Assembly: GCA_017998575.1 (NCBI GenBank)
Contig: JAGOCV010000016.1
Location: 1-23,618, forward strand
Source of the DNA: Burkholderiaceae bacterium
Lineage (GTDB): Bacteria; Pseudomonadota; Gammaproteobacteria; Burkholderiales; Burkholderiaceae
Direction: 5' to 3'
Length of the DNA stretch: 23,618 nucleotides
The position numbers were made by a program, and so were the translations under genes. A model generated the notes under the pieces. It did no database searches. It was not told the DNA's origin and saw only the letters and a list, made by a program, of their open reading frames with translations. Positions 1-8,227 of the stretch are shown piece by piece. Numbering within the stretch: the first letter of the stretch is position 1; every line of letters starts with the position of its first letter.

Positions 1-503
1 GCCTTGCACTCTTCGTCGGTCTTGGCCGTCGTGGTGATGCTGATGTTCAGGCCGCGCAGGGCATCGACCTTGTCGTATTCGATCTCGGGGAAGATGATCT
101 GTTCTTTGACGCCGATGTTGTAGTTGCCACGGCCATCGAACGCGCGACCCGAGATGCCGCGGAAGTCGCGCACGCGGGGCAGGGCCACGGTGACGAAGCG
201 GTCCAGGAACTCATACATGCGCACGCCGCGCAGGGTGACCATGCAGCCGATGGGCTGCTGCTCGCGGATCTTGAATCCGGCGATGGCCTTCTTGGCCTTG
301 GTCACCACCGGCTTCTGGCCGGCGATCTTGGTCAGGTCGCCCACGGCGTTGTCCATGACCTTCTTGTCGGCAACCGCTTCGGACACACCCATGTTCAGGG
401 TGATCTTCGTGATGCGCGGCACTTCCATGGGCGACTTGTAGCCGAACTTTTCAGTCAGCTGGGCCACCACTTTTTCGCGATAGTACTGTTGGAGTCGAGC
501 CAT
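1..503 (-). CDS. rplE: 50S ribosomal protein L5 (3' end cut by window edge)
   Basis: Ribosomal protein L5 binds 5S rRNA in the large-subunit central protuberance. Translating from the ATG at 503 gives [16 protein letters not shown], then the family-typical [39 protein letters not shown] and [16 protein letters not shown] stretches, and near the edge [17 protein letters not shown]. About 167 residues are visible. L5 is usually close to 179, so only about a dozen C-terminal residues lie outside. The start is 10 nt after the rplX stop, and a GAGGG Shine-Dalgarno overlaps that TGA, so the two are co-translated. It is the third gene of an rplN-rplX-rplE run in normal spc order. Identification is by recognition of conserved sequence; I see nothing abnormal. 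Confidence 0.97.
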   Translation of the reverse strand, partial: MARLQQYYREKVVAQLTEKFGYKSPMEVPRITKITLNMGVSEAVADKKVMDNAVGDLTKIAGQKPVVTKAKKAIAGFKIREQQPIGCMVTLRGVRMYEFLDRFVTVALPRVRDFRGISGRAFDGRGNYNIGVKEQIIFPEIEYDKVDALRGLNISITTTAKTDEECK

Positions 504-513
504 GATGTAACCC

Positions 514-834
514 TCAGGCGGCCTTGATTTCTGCGCCGCTGGACTTGAACACGCGCACGCGCTTGCCGTCGTCCGTCAGCTTGATGCCCACGCGGTCAGC
601 CTTGCCGGTGGCGGCGTTGTAGATCGCCACGTTGGACTGGTGGATCGGCATGGCCTTTTCCACGATGCCGCCGGTCGTGCCCTTCAGCGGGTTCGGCTTG
701 GCGTGCTTTTTGACCAGGTTGATGCCCTCGACCACAAGGTGGGAGTCATCCTTGCGCAGCGTGACGGTGCCACGCTTGCCCTTGTCACGGCCTGCCAGCA
801 CGATGACTTCGTCGCCTTTGCGAATCTTGTTCAT
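514..834 (-). CDS. rplX: 50S ribosomal protein L24
   Basis: Ribosomal protein L24 is an early assembly initiator of the 50S subunit that binds 23S rRNA. The 106-residue product is full length for the family. It opens with [20 protein letters not shown], the KOW motif (residues about 5-35), and continues with [16 protein letters not shown] and [19 protein letters not shown], all typical of bacterial L24. The ATG lies 9 nt after the rplN stop, and an AAGGA Shine-Dalgarno overlaps the rplN TAA, which fixes this start and indicates a polycistronic message. It sits between rplN and rplE as in the standard spc operon. Confidence 0.98.
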   Translation of the reverse strand: MNKIRKGDEVIVLAGRDKGKRGTVTLRKDDSHLVVEGINLVKKHAKPNPLKGTTGGIVEKAMPIHQSNVAIYNAATGKADRVGIKLTDDGKRVRVFKSSGAEIKAA

Positions 835-843
835 GGTGAGTCC

Positions 844-1212
844 TTACAGAACTTCAGGAGCCAGGGACACGATCTTCATGAACTTCTCGGTGCGCAGTTC
901 GCGCGTGACCGGTCCGAAGATGCGGGTGCCGATGGGCTCCAGCTTTGCATTGAGCAGCACGGCAGCATTGCCGTCGAACTTGACCAGCGAGCCATCGCCA
1001 CGGCGGATGCCCTTGGCGGTGCGGACCACCACTGCGCTGTAGATCTCGCCCTTCTTGACGCGACCACGCGGAGCGGCTTCCTTGATGCTGACCTTGATGA
1101 TGTCGCCCACGCTGGCGTAGCGACGCTTGGAGCCGCCGAGCACCTTGATGCACAGCACGGACTTCGCGCCGGTGTTGTCGGCAACGTCCAACCGGGATTC
1201 TGTCTGGATCAT
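844..1212 (-). CDS. rplN: 50S ribosomal protein L14
   Basis: Ribosomal protein L14 lies at the subunit interface and forms intersubunit bridges with 16S rRNA. The 122-residue product has the standard length and sequence: [17 protein letters not shown] at the start, [18 protein letters not shown], then [20 protein letters not shown] and the terminal [19 protein letters not shown]. It is the first visible gene of the spc-type cluster. The usual upstream neighbour, rpsQ (S17), is missing, and glpD lies 180 bases away instead, so rplN probably heads its own transcription unit. The ribosome-binding site is weak, with a GGGA about nine bases before the ATG. The leader is described in separate entries. 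Confidence 0.98.
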   Translation of the reverse strand: MIQTESRLDVADNTGAKSVLCIKVLGGSKRRYASVGDIIKVSIKEAAPRGRVKKGEIYSAVVVRTAKGIRRGDGSLVKFDGNAAVLLNAKLEPIGTRIFGPVTRELRTEKFMKIVSLAPEVL

Positions 1213-1280
1213 TTCAATATTCCCAACTTGAATCGGAGGACACCCGAAGGCTCATCCGACCAGTCTTGGGCCCGCAGTCC

Positions 1281-1303
1281 TCGCCGCAAACCACTTGCGG
1301 CGA
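1281..1303 (-). promoter_or_regulatory. Perfect 9-bp stem-loop in the rplN leader
   Basis: Read on the minus strand, TCGCCGCAA and TTGCGGCGA are perfect inverted repeats around a 5-nt loop (GTGGT). The hairpin would lie in the transcribed leader about 70 nt upstream of the rplN ATG. No U-run follows it, so it does not look like an intrinsic terminator. It could be an RNA structure for autogenous control by a ribosomal protein, a stabilising hairpin, or chance. The pairing is visible; a role is only inferred. Confidence 0.45.
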
Positions 1304-1317
1304 CTCCTCATGGGCAG

Positions 1318-1345
1318 AAAAAACTCCACCCGAAAATGGGCAGAG
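1318..1345 (-). terminator. Intrinsic-terminator-like hairpin between glpD and rplN
   Basis: On the minus strand CTCTGCCC pairs with GGGTGGAG (eight pairs including two G-U wobbles) around the loop ATTTTC, and TTTTTT follows at once. This is the classical shape of a Rho-independent terminator, and it lies about 50 nt past the glpD stop, where the end of glpKD transcripts is expected. Oddly, it begins at about the predicted +1 of the promoter at 1352-1380, so it may also act on, or attenuate, the ribosomal transcript. Confidence 0.6.
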
Positions 1346-1351
1346 CCGGCG

Positions 1352-1380
1352 ATTATTGCAGTCCGGCGAATGCGCGTCAA
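1352..1380 (-). promoter_or_regulatory. Predicted sigma70 promoter for the rplN operon
   Basis: On the minus strand TTGACG (1380-1375), a 17-bp spacer and AATAAT (1357-1352) form a near-consensus -35/-10 pair. The spacer ends in TGC, giving an extended -10 (TGn). The -35 starts only 12 bp after the glpD stop codon. A strong promoter is expected here because rplN is detached from the S10 cluster and ribosomal genes need high expression. The predicted start is near 1345, giving a leader of about 130 nt. Confidence 0.65.
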
Positions 1381-1392
1381 GTGCCTCGTCGA

Positions 1393-3009
1393 TCAGGACG
1401 GCTCGACGCGACCGTAAGCCTCTGCCAGCGCCTCGAATTCCCCCTGGCGCGGGTCGTGGCCCTCGCCCAGTTCCTGCCGCAGCAGAGCCGCCACGAGCGG
1501 GGCTGCGCGCGCAGCTGCCGCTGCGTCCAGGAACAACAGACGACTCCGCCTGGCAAGAACATCTTCGACAGTACGCGCATACTCACATCGAATGGAGAAG
1601 CGCACCATCGCCTCGCTCAGACCCTCCGCCAGCCACGAGTCGCCACCGGTCAGCGCCTGCACCTGGGGCGCCTCCGTGCCGTAGCCGTGCCAGCCCGGAG
1701 CAGCGGCCAGACCCGGGTGGTCTGGCATGACATGCTCGCCGCCGACCAGGGGCAAATGGCCTGTGACCGGCATGCTCGCGCTAGCAGGCAGCAGTCCTGC
1801 GCCATGGCAGCGCTCCATTACATCCTCGGCCATGGCGCGATAGGTCGTCCACTTGCCGCCGGTCACGGTGACGAGACCACCGGGCGACACCACGATGGTG
1901 TGCTCGCGGCTGATCTTGCGCGTGTTCTCGCCATCGTCCGTCGGCGGCTTGACCAGCGGGCGCAGGCCAACCCAAGTGCTGCGAACGTCGGCCCGGGTCG
2001 GCGCGCGGGCCAGATGGCGGGCGGCCTCCGTCAATATGAATGCGACCTCTTCCTCGAGGGGCCGCGGCTCCAGTGCCAGATCGTGGCGCGGCGTGTCGGT
2101 GGTTCCCAGCACCACCTTACCCAGCCAGGGCACGGCGAACAACACACGGCCATCGCGGGTACGGGGCACCAGCAGCGCATGGTCGGTGGGCAGGAATTCG
2201 CGGTCGACCACCAGATGCACGCCCTGACTGGGCGCCACCATGGGTTCGACGCGCTGTCCCAGGCCCTGCGCATCCAGCGCCCGCACCTCGTCCACCCAGA
2301 CGCCTGCGGCGTTGACCACGCAGCGGGCACTCACATTGAACACGCGCTGGGTTTCGCTGTCGCAGCAGGTGAGGCCGGCCACCCGCCCGCCCTCGTGCAG
2401 CAGCCCGGTTACGCCACAGTGATTGACCAGCAGCGCGCCGTGGCGCGCCGCGGTGCGCGCCAGCGCGATGGCCAGCCGGGCATCGTCGAACTGCCCGTCC
2501 CAATAAAGAACCCCTCCGCGCAATCCCGCAGATTGCACGTTGGGCAGCAGCGCCTCGACGTCGGCACGCCCCAGGAACCTCGTGGAGCCCAGCCCCGCCC
2601 GCCCGGCCAGCGCGTCATACATCACAAGCCCGGCGCCATAGAAAGGCGTTTCCCAGAACCGGTAGGACGGCATCACGAACGGCAGAGGCCGGGCCAGATG
2701 GGGCGCGTTGGCCAGCAGCAGCGAGCGCTCGCGCAGCGCCTCCCGCACCAGGCTCACGTTGCCCTGGGCCAGATAGCGCACACCGCCATGCACCAGCTTG
2801 GTCGCGCGCGATGAAGTGCCCTTCGCGAAATCGTGCGCCTCCACCAATACCACCGACAGGCCCCGCGAGGCGGCATCGAGCGCTACGCCAAGCCCGGTGG
2901 CGCCGCCGCCGATGACGGCCACGTCCCAGCGCGGCGTGGTGGCCAGCCGCTCCAGCAGCGCCCCGCGCAGCGTCGGCTGGGCCGGCGGGATCTTCTGGCC
3001 GTCAGTCAC
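1393..3009 (-). CDS. glpD: Glycerol-3-phosphate dehydrogenase (FAD, aerobic)
   Basis: GlpD oxidises sn-glycerol-3-phosphate to dihydroxyacetone phosphate at the inner membrane and passes electrons to quinone. The 538-residue product has the N-terminal FAD-binding fold ([21 protein letters not shown], residues about 30-50), the GlpD signature [16 protein letters not shown], and the late GLRPLVKPP and [15 protein letters not shown] blocks. I chose the GTG at 3009, which overlaps the glpK stop by eight bases and has a GAGGGGG ribosome-binding site just upstream. The open frame extends to 3072, but those residues lie inside glpK and resemble no GlpD start. It forms a kinase-dehydrogenase operon with glpK. 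No glpF or glpR is seen. Confidence 0.95.
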   Translation of the reverse strand: MTDGQKIPPAQPTLRGALLERLATTPRWDVAVIGGGATGLGVALDAASRGLSVVLVEAHDFAKGTSSRATKLVHGGVRYLAQGNVSLVREALRERSLLLANAPHLARPLPFVMPSYRFWETPFYGAGLVMYDALAGRAGLGSTRFLGRADVEALLPNVQSAGLRGGVLYWDGQFDDARLAIALARTAARHGALLVNHCGVTGLLHEGGRVAGLTCCDSETQRVFNVSARCVVNAAGVWVDEVRALDAQGLGQRVEPMVAPSQGVHLVVDREFLPTDHALLVPRTRDGRVLFAVPWLGKVVLGTTDTPRHDLALEPRPLEEEVAFILTEAARHLARAPTRADVRSTWVGLRPLVKPPTDDGENTRKISREHTIVVSPGGLVTVTGGKWTTYRAMAEDVMERCHGAGLLPASASMPVTGHLPLVGGEHVMPDHPGLAAAPGWHGYGTEAPQVQALTGGDSWLAEGLSEAMVRFSIRCEYARTVEDVLARRSRLLFLDAAAAARAAPLVAALLRQELGEGHDPRQGEFEALAEAYGRVEPS

Positions 3010-4507
3010 GCGCCCACCCCCTCGACCGCTCGACCGCCTCGCGCCAGCGGGCCAGCCGCGCCCGGCGCTCATCGGCGCCGATGAGCGGCTCGAAGCGGCG
3101 GTCGAGCGCCCATCGCGCCGACAGCTCGTCGGCGCCCTGCCAGAAGCCCGCGCCCAGGCCAGCCAGACAGGCCGCGCCCAGCGCCGTGGTTTCCGTCACT
3201 TGCGGGCGGACCACCGGTACGCCCAGCACATCGGCCTGCATCTGCATCAGCAGGTCGTTGGCACTGGCACCGCCGTCCACCCGCAACTCGGCCAGTGGCA
3301 ACGACGCATCCCGCGCCATGGCCCCGAAGACATCGGCCACCTGCAACGCGATGGCTTCGAGCGCCGCGCGCGCCACATGGGCCCGGGTCGTGCCACGCGT
3401 CAGGCCGACCAGGGTGCCGCGTGCGTGGCCGTCCCAGTCGGGCGCGCCCAGCCCGGTGAAGGCAGGCACCAGGTAGACATCGCCGCTGTCGGGCACGCTG
3501 GCCGCCAGTTGCTCGACCTCGGGTGCGCTGCGGATGATCTGCAGCCCGTCCCGCAGCCATTGGACGGTGGCGCCGGCCATGAAGACACCGCCTTCCAGTG
3601 CATAGCAGGCTGCGGTGCCCGGCGGCCCGGCCCAGGCCACGGTGGTGAGCAGCCGGTTGCGGCTGGCCACGGCCGACCCGCCCGTGTTCATCAGCATGAA
3701 ACATCCGGTGCCGTAGGTGTTCTTGGCCATCCCGGGCGCGAAGCAGGCCTGGCCGAAGGTGGCGGCCTGCTGGTCGCCGGCCACCCCGGTGATGGGCAAG
3801 GCCGCGCCCAGCAGCGAGGCACGCGTGCGGCCCAGCTCGCCACACGAAGGCACGACCCTGGGCAGCACGGCGCGCGGGATATCGAACAGCGCCAGCATGT
3901 CGTCGTCCCAGGCCATGCGGTGGATGTTGAACAGCAGCGTGCGCGACGCATTGCTGGCATCCATGGCGTGCACGCCGCCATCGGGCCCGCCGGTCAGGTT
4001 CCAGATCAACCAGGCATCGACGGTGCCGAAGGCCAGTTCGCCCTTCTCGGCGCGGCTGCGCGCGCCTGGAACGTGATCGAGCAGCCAGGCCAGCTTGGTG
4101 CCGGAGAAGTACGCATCGATCACCAGGCCCGTGGCGCGCTGCACGCGGGCCGAATGCCCGGCCGCCACCAGCTCGTCGCAGCGCGCTGCCGTGCGCCGGT
4201 CTTGCCAGACGATGGCGCGTGCCACCGGCTCGCCCGTGCGCCGGTCCCACAGCAGCGTGGTTTCCCGCTGGTTGGTGATGCCCACCGCCGCCACGCTGCG
4301 TGCCGGCACGCCGCTGCTGCGCAGCACCTGGCGCGCCACGTCGAGCTGCGAGCGCCAGATGTCGCCCGCATCGTGCTCCACCCAGCCGGGCTGCGGGAAG
4401 TGCTGGGGAAACTCCTTCTGTGCCAGACCCGCGACGCGGCCGGACCGGTCGAACAGGATGGCGCGAGAACTCGTGGTCCCCTGATCCAGGGCGAGGATGT
4501 ATTCCAT
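3002..4507 (-). CDS. glpK: Glycerol kinase
   Basis: GlpK phosphorylates glycerol with ATP to sn-glycerol-3-phosphate in the cytoplasm, supplying GlpD. The 501-residue length is normal. The ATP-phosphate loop [16 protein letters not shown] is at residues 5-20. The glycerol-binding [10 protein letters not shown] has R81/E82, [10 protein letters not shown] has the catalytic-base aspartate at 245, and the adenine-site [14 protein letters not shown] is near 409-422. The second FGGY signature reads [13 protein letters not shown], with Asp357 where Tyr is common. The frame is open upstream to 5011, but homology starts at [10 protein letters not shown], so the ATG at 4507 is chosen; it has no clear Shine-Dalgarno. 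It diverges from proC across 121 bases. Confidence 0.96.
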   Translation of the reverse strand: MEYILALDQGTTSSRAILFDRSGRVAGLAQKEFPQHFPQPGWVEHDAGDIWRSQLDVARQVLRSSGVPARSVAAVGITNQRETTLLWDRRTGEPVARAIVWQDRRTAARCDELVAAGHSARVQRATGLVIDAYFSGTKLAWLLDHVPGARSRAEKGELAFGTVDAWLIWNLTGGPDGGVHAMDASNASRTLLFNIHRMAWDDDMLALFDIPRAVLPRVVPSCGELGRTRASLLGAALPITGVAGDQQAATFGQACFAPGMAKNTYGTGCFMLMNTGGSAVASRNRLLTTVAWAGPPGTAACYALEGGVFMAGATVQWLRDGLQIIRSAPEVEQLAASVPDSGDVYLVPAFTGLGAPDWDGHARGTLVGLTRGTTRAHVARAALEAIALQVADVFGAMARDASLPLAELRVDGGASANDLLMQMQADVLGVPVVRPQVTETTALGAACLAGLGAGFWQGADELSARWALDRRFEPLIGADERRARLARWREAVERSRGWARD

Positions 4508-4628
4508 AGGCGGACAAGCGTAGCGCAAGGCGGTGACAGGGCCTAGTCGGCCAACCCCGACGATGCCGCACGGACTAGACTCGCAGGCCGAAGGCCTCAC
4601 CGGGGCCAGCCTCCCGGGCACACGACAC
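4508..4628 (-). promoter_or_regulatory. Divergent glpK/proC promoter region
   Basis: This 121-base spacer separates the two divergent start codons, so it should hold both promoters. I see a 6-bp inverted repeat, CTAGTC (4543-4548) and GACTAG (4573-4578), separated by 24 bases, which could be an operator or chance. TAGACT (4576-4581) resembles a -10 for proC but has no good -35 partner. I could not assign a promoter convincingly. The strand given is arbitrary. Confidence 0.3.
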
Positions 4629-5471
4629 ATGAACTCCTCCCCAACCCCCTCCTCTTCCGCCCTGCGCGTCGCCTTCATTGGCGGCGGCAACATGGCTGGC
4701 GCCATCATCGGCGGCCTGGTCCGCCAGGGCCTGCCGGCCGACCGCATCGATGTCGTCGAGCCGTTCGACGAAACCCGCGACAAGCTCTCGCGCCAGTGGC
4801 CCATCCATACCCATGCGGCGGCCAGCCCCGCGCTGGCGCGCGCCGACATCGTGGTCTGGGCCGTGAAGCCGCAAATCATGAAGGAGGCTGCGGCGCAGAC
4901 GCGCGCGCACGTGCAAAGGGCGCTGCACCTGAGCGTGGCCGCAGGCATTCCCACCGACAGCCTGGCCGCCTGGCTGGGCTCGGAACGCATCGTCCGCTGC
5001 ATGCCGAACACTCCCGCCCTGGTGGGTCAGGGCATGAGCGCCCTGTTCGCGCGCGCCAGCGTGACCGCCGAAGAGCGCGCGCAGGTCGAGCAGGTGCTGC
5101 GGCCAACAGGCGAGCTGCTGTGGGTGCAGGACGAAGCACAGATCGACGCCGTGACCGCGCTGTCGGGCTCGGGCCCGGCCTACGTGTTCTATTTCCTCGA
5201 GGCGATGACCCGGGCCGGCACCGAGATGGGGCTGCCGGCCGACCAGGCCTACCGCCTGGCCGTGGGCACCTTTGCGGGCGCGTCGGCCCTGGCCCGCGCA
5301 TCGGACGAAGCGCCCGACGTGCTGCGCCAGCGCGTCACGTCCAGGGGCGGCACCACCTACGCGGCGATCACGTCGATGGAAGGCGACCGCGTGGGCCCGC
5401 TGTTCGAGCGTGCGCTGCACGCGGCGCGCCAGCGGGCCGAAGAGCTTGGGCGCGAGTTCGGCGCCGCCTGA
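4629..5471 (+). CDS. proC: Pyrroline-5-carboxylate reductase
   Basis: ProC reduces 1-pyrroline-5-carboxylate to L-proline with NAD(P)H, the last step of proline synthesis. The 280-residue product has the N-terminal Rossmann motif [15 protein letters not shown] (residues about 16-30), the substrate-domain stretches [20 protein letters not shown] and [18 protein letters not shown], and the P5CR signature region [16 protein letters not shown] near the C-terminus. The open frame reaches back to 4533. The ATG at 4629 ([16 protein letters not shown]) gives the usual length and puts the Rossmann motif near the N-terminus. It is convergent with ubiA, with 30 bases between the stop codons and no clear terminator. 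Confidence 0.95.
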   Translation: MNSSPTPSSSALRVAFIGGGNMAGAIIGGLVRQGLPADRIDVVEPFDETRDKLSRQWPIHTHAAASPALARADIVVWAVKPQIMKEAAAQTRAHVQRALHLSVAAGIPTDSLAAWLGSERIVRCMPNTPALVGQGMSALFARASVTAEERAQVEQVLRPTGELLWVQDEAQIDAVTALSGSGPAYVFYFLEAMTRAGTEMGLPADQAYRLAVGTFAGASALARASDEAPDVLRQRVTSRGGTTYAAITSMEGDRVGPLFERALHAARQRAEELGREFGAA

Positions 5472-5501
5472 TCCGCGCCGAGCGGCCGGTCTAGCGCCGG
5501 G

Positions 5502-6371
5502 TCAGCGCCAGAGGGCATCGAGCACGATGCCCGCGAACACCGCGAAGCCTACCCAGTGGTTGAGGCGGAAGGCCTCGAAACAGCCTTCGCGTGTGCGATG
5601 GCGGATCAGCCGGTAATGCCACAGCGCCTGCGCCGCGGCAACAGCGATGCCCGCATAGAACCATGGCCCCATCGCCAGGCCGCCCCAGTGCAGGGCCAGC
5701 GACCACACGGCCAGGAACGCGGCATAGCAGGCCATCACCACGGGCACATCGAAACGGCCGAGCGTGATGGCCGATGTCTTCATGCCGATGCGCAGGTCGT
5801 CGTCGCGATCGACCATCGCGTACTCGGTGTCGTAGGCGATCACCCAGAACAGGTTGCCCAGCAAGAGCACCCAGGCCAGCAGCGGCACGCCGCCCTGCAC
5901 GGCGGCAAAGGCCATCGGAATGCCGAAACTGAATGCCACGCCCAGCACCGCCTGCGGCATGGAAACGTGGCGTTTGGCGAACGGATAGGCCAAGGTGACG
6001 GCCAGCGCCGCGAACGACCACGCGATGGTGGCGGCGTTGGTGGTGAGCACCAGGCCGAAGGCAAGCGCCGTCAGCACACCGCCCAGCACCAGCGCCTCGC
6101 GCACGCCGACCGCGCCGCTGGTCACGGGCCGCCGGGCCGTGCGCTTGACGTGGCGGTCGAAGTCGCGATCGGCCACGTCATTCACGCAGCAGCCGGCGCT
6201 ACGCATGAGGATGGTGCCCAGCGTGAACACCGCCACCAGATGCCAGCCCGGGAAGCCGCGCGCGGCGATCCACAGCGCCGACAGCGAAGGCCACAGCAGC
6301 AGCAGCCAGCCGGCGGGTCGATCCCAGCGGATGAGGTCGAGCCAGAGGGGGATTCGGTCTGAAAGTCGCAT
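5502..6371 (-). CDS. ubiA: 4-hydroxybenzoate polyprenyltransferase
   Basis: UbiA attaches the polyprenyl tail to 4-hydroxybenzoate in ubiquinone synthesis and is an inner-membrane protein. The 289-residue product is almost entirely hydrophobic helices. It carries both Mg-prenyl-diphosphate motifs: N64-D65-xx-D68-xxx-D72 ([13 protein letters not shown]) and the second Asp-rich loop [13 protein letters not shown] at residues 180-192. The N-terminus ([18 protein letters not shown]) and [11 protein letters not shown] are typical. The ATG at 6371 is preferred; a GTG directly in front (6374) would add one residue. No strong Shine-Dalgarno is seen. It lies downstream of dps on the same strand after a 115-base GC-rich spacer. 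Confidence 0.95.
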   Translation of the reverse strand: MRLSDRIPLWLDLIRWDRPAGWLLLLWPSLSALWIAARGFPGWHLVAVFTLGTILMRSAGCCVNDVADRDFDRHVKRTARRPVTSGAVGVREALVLGGVLTALAFGLVLTTNAATIAWSFAALAVTLAYPFAKRHVSMPQAVLGVAFSFGIPMAFAAVQGGVPLLAWVLLLGNLFWVIAYDTEYAMVDRDDDLRIGMKTSAITLGRFDVPVVMACYAAFLAVWSLALHWGGLAMGPWFYAGIAVAAAQALWHYRLIRHRTREGCFEAFRLNHWVGFAVFAGIVLDALWR

Positions 6372-6429
6372 CACCGCGGGAGCTTAAACGCGAACGCCTG
6401 CAGGCCGGCGACGCCGATCTGCAGGCGCT

Positions 6430-6446
6430 GGCCCGCAACGCGGGCC
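6430..6446 (-). other. Perfect 7-bp hairpin in the dps-ubiA spacer
   Basis: On the minus strand GGCCCGC and GCGGGCC are perfect inverted repeats around a 3-nt loop. The spacer (6372-6486) also holds the self-complementary CTGCGCGCAG between the dps stop and this hairpin. No U-tract follows, so this is not a standard intrinsic terminator. It may stop or pause dps transcription, protect a 3' end, or simply reflect very high GC. Confidence 0.3.
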
Positions 6447-6486
6447 GACAAGGCCGCGCGCGCTGCGCGCAGCCCATGAGGGCGGC

Positions 6487-7053
6487 TTACTCTTCGAGGA
6501 GGGTACGCAGCATCCAGGCGTACTGCTCGTGGATGGTCAGGCGCTGGGTCAGCATGTCGACCGTCGGGTCGTCGCCGGCCGCGTCGGCCGTCTTGAGCAC
6601 TTCGCGCAGCGTCACGCAGATGGTCTGGTGGCCGATGACCAGCACGCGCACCATGTCCAGCGCCTTGATGGGCTCGGTCGGCGCATCCTTCACGCGCGAC
6701 AGGCGGCTGTAGTCGGCGTAGGAGCCCACGGCGCGGAAGCCCAATGCACGCACGCGCTCGGCGATGCTGTCCGTGGCGTTCCACATCTCCGTGTACTGCT
6801 CCATGAACATGTTGTGCAGGGAATTGAACAGCGGACCGGTGACGTTCCAGTGGAAGTTGTGCGTGTTCAGGTACAGCGTGAAGGTATCCGCCAGCACACG
6901 GTTGAGGCCTTCGGAGATGGTGGCGCGCGAGGCGTCGGCGATGCCGATCTCGATGGGCGGGGCGGACGTGCGGCCCGTCACCGAGGCCTTGTCGATCTTG
7001 GGGTTGGCAGCCTTGGGCTTGGCGGAAGGCTTGAGGGGCTTGCTCTTGGCCAT
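6487..7053 (-). CDS. dps: Dps-family DNA-protecting ferritin
   Basis: Dps forms a 12-subunit shell that oxidises Fe(II) with peroxide, stores iron and can coat DNA under stress. The 188-residue product has the Dps ferroxidase signature: NTHNFHWNVTGPLFNSLHNM followed by FMEQYTEMWNATDSIAERV, with the His, Asp and Glu iron ligands. The first 22 residues carry seven lysines (3, 5, 8, 12, 14, 19, 22) plus several prolines. This is a longer basic tail than in E. coli Dps (167 aa) and suits DNA binding. The ATG at 7053 is fixed by a GGAGAA ribosome-binding site eight bases upstream; the frame stays open to 7131. It directly follows oxyR and has an OxyR-like palindrome upstream. Confidence 0.95.
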   Translation of the reverse strand: MAKSKPLKPSAKPKAANPKIDKASVTGRTSAPPIEIGIADASRATISEGLNRVLADTFTLYLNTHNFHWNVTGPLFNSLHNMFMEQYTEMWNATDSIAERVRALGFRAVGSYADYSRLSRVKDAPTEPIKALDMVRVLVIGHQTICVTLREVLKTADAAGDDPTVDMLTQRLTIHEQYAWMLRTLLEE

Positions 7054-7110
7054 GGGGTGATTCTCCTTGCAGCTTGAAAACGTAAGCGGACCGCCACTGT
7101 AACCCTGCGG

Positions 7111-7151
7111 TGCGCGTTGCGCGCATCGCATTGGCTATGGCCGACATAGCC
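7111..7151 (-). promoter_or_regulatory. Putative OxyR operator upstream of dps
   Basis: The oxyR-dps spacer has a perfect inverted repeat at 7133-7151, read on the minus strand as GGCTATG-TCGGC-CATAGCC. Its core, CTAT-N7-ATAG (7149-7135), matches the central part of the known OxyR motif (ATAG-N7-CTAT-N7-ATAG-N7-CTAT) and also fits the general LysR T-N11-A box. The outer ATAG/CTAT quarter sites are not conserved. A second inverted repeat (TGCGCG-TTG-CGCGCA) lies at 7111-7125. A weak -10-like TACAGT follows near 7100 without a good -35, as expected for an activated promoter. Confidence 0.5.
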
Positions 7152-7172
7152 GTGGCGCCCGGTTGACCCAGC

Positions 7173-8126
7173 TCAGGACAGGCGGATCACACCCGGCAGT
7201 TCGCAGGCGTAGATGGCATTCCTCAGAGCGGCGATGGCCTCGTAGCGCGTGAAACTGCGGCGCCAGGCCAGCACCACGCGGCGCGTGGGCGCGTCGCCGG
7301 CGAATGGAAGATATCTGACATGCGAATCGTCTTCCTTCCTACGCTTGGCAGCCGGCTGCAACGCGGACTTGGGCACGCCCAGCCGAGGCACCAGCGTCAC
7401 GCCCATGCCGGCAGCCACCATGTGCTTGATGGTTTCCAGCGAAGACCCCTCGAAGCTCTTGCGGATGCCTTCGGCGTCGCTGGAGAAGCGCGCGAATTCG
7501 GGGCACACCTCCAGCACGTGGTCGCGGAAGCAGTGGCCGGTGCCCAGCAGCAGCATGGTTTCGGCCTTCAGCTCCTCGGACGTGATGTGGGCCTGCGATG
7601 CCAGCGGGTGCGTGGCAGGCACAGCCGCCATGAACGGCTCGTCGTACAGCGCAGCGATAGCGAGGCCCGTGTCGGGGAAGGGCTCGGCCATGATGGCGCA
7701 GTCGATCTCGCCGGTGCGCAGCATCTCCAGCAGGCGCACGGTGAAGTTTTCCTGCAGCATCAGCGGCATCTGCGGCGTGCGCTCGATGGTCTGGCGCACC
7801 AGATCGGGCAGCAGGTAGGGGCCGATGGTGTAGATCACACCCAGCCGCAGCGGGCCGGCCAGCGGGTCCTTGCCGCGCTTGGCGATCTCCTTGATGCTGG
7901 CGGCCTGCTCCAGCACGCTCTGGGCCTGGCGCACGATCTCCTCGCCCAGCGGCGTGACCGACACTTCGGAGGCCGCGCGCTCGAACAGCTTGACCTCCAG
8001 CTCATCTTCGAGCTTCTTGATGGCCACGGACAGCGTGGGCTGCGAGACGAAGCAGGCCTCGGCCGCCTTGCCGAAGTGCTTCTCGCGGGCCACGGCAACG
8101 ATGTACTTGAGTTCGGTGAGGGTCAT
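7173..8126 (-). CDS. oxyR: OxyR hydrogen-peroxide-sensing LysR regulator
   Basis: OxyR is a cytoplasmic LysR-type regulator activated when peroxide forms an intramolecular disulfide. The 317-residue product starts with the winged-helix region MTLTELKYIVAVAREKHFGK and VSQPTLSVAIKKLEDEL. It has the redox pair in GTGHCFRDHVLEVC: Cys199 and Cys208, nine apart, with the same numbering as E. coli OxyR. The frame is open to 8159, but the family start is MTLTELKY, so the ATG at 8126 is used. It lies upstream of dps, a classic target. recG is on the other side but separated by an opposite-strand glycosyltransferase. It diverges from that gene over 101 bases, which contain TGATAAT (8179-8185). Confidence 0.95.
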   Translation of the reverse strand: MTLTELKYIVAVAREKHFGKAAEACFVSQPTLSVAIKKLEDELEVKLFERAASEVSVTPLGEEIVRQAQSVLEQAASIKEIAKRGKDPLAGPLRLGVIYTIGPYLLPDLVRQTIERTPQMPLMLQENFTVRLLEMLRTGEIDCAIMAEPFPDTGLAIAALYDEPFMAAVPATHPLASQAHITSEELKAETMLLLGTGHCFRDHVLEVCPEFARFSSDAEGIRKSFEGSSLETIKHMVAAGMGVTLVPRLGVPKSALQPAAKRRKEDDSHVRYLPFAGDAPTRRVVLAWRRSFTRYEAIAALRNAIYACELPGVIRLS

Positions 8127-8227
8127 GTCGGAGCCCGCGGGCAAAGTGGCGGGCGCCACCGCAGCGCCCGGCCGACGATGATAATTCGCCGCTGCATCCC
8201 ACAGGCCGCCTCCAGCGGATCCCCGAC

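Noticed and set aside
640..2814. 724-residue plus-strand open frame antisense to rplX, rplN and glpD
   Set aside because: It runs across three certain minus-strand genes and their spacer, has His/Gln/Arg-heavy low-complexity composition, and is the usual mirror-frame artefact of strong G/C third-position bias.
6371..6486. Reading [20 protein letters not shown] in the dps-ubiA spacer, ending right at the ubiA start
   Set aside because: It looks protein-like but belongs to a frame that upstream only shadows dps and has no start of its own in the spacer; treated as chance.
7133..7151. The palindrome after oxyR as an intrinsic terminator
   Set aside because: No U-tract follows on the minus strand, and the match to the OxyR motif explains it better.
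8127..8227. A definite promoter or OxyR site in the oxyR/glycosyltransferase spacer
   Set aside because: TGATAAT (8179-8185) resembles a -10 on the plus strand and TATCAT on the minus strand, but neither has a credible -35, and no ATAG/CTAT pattern is present.
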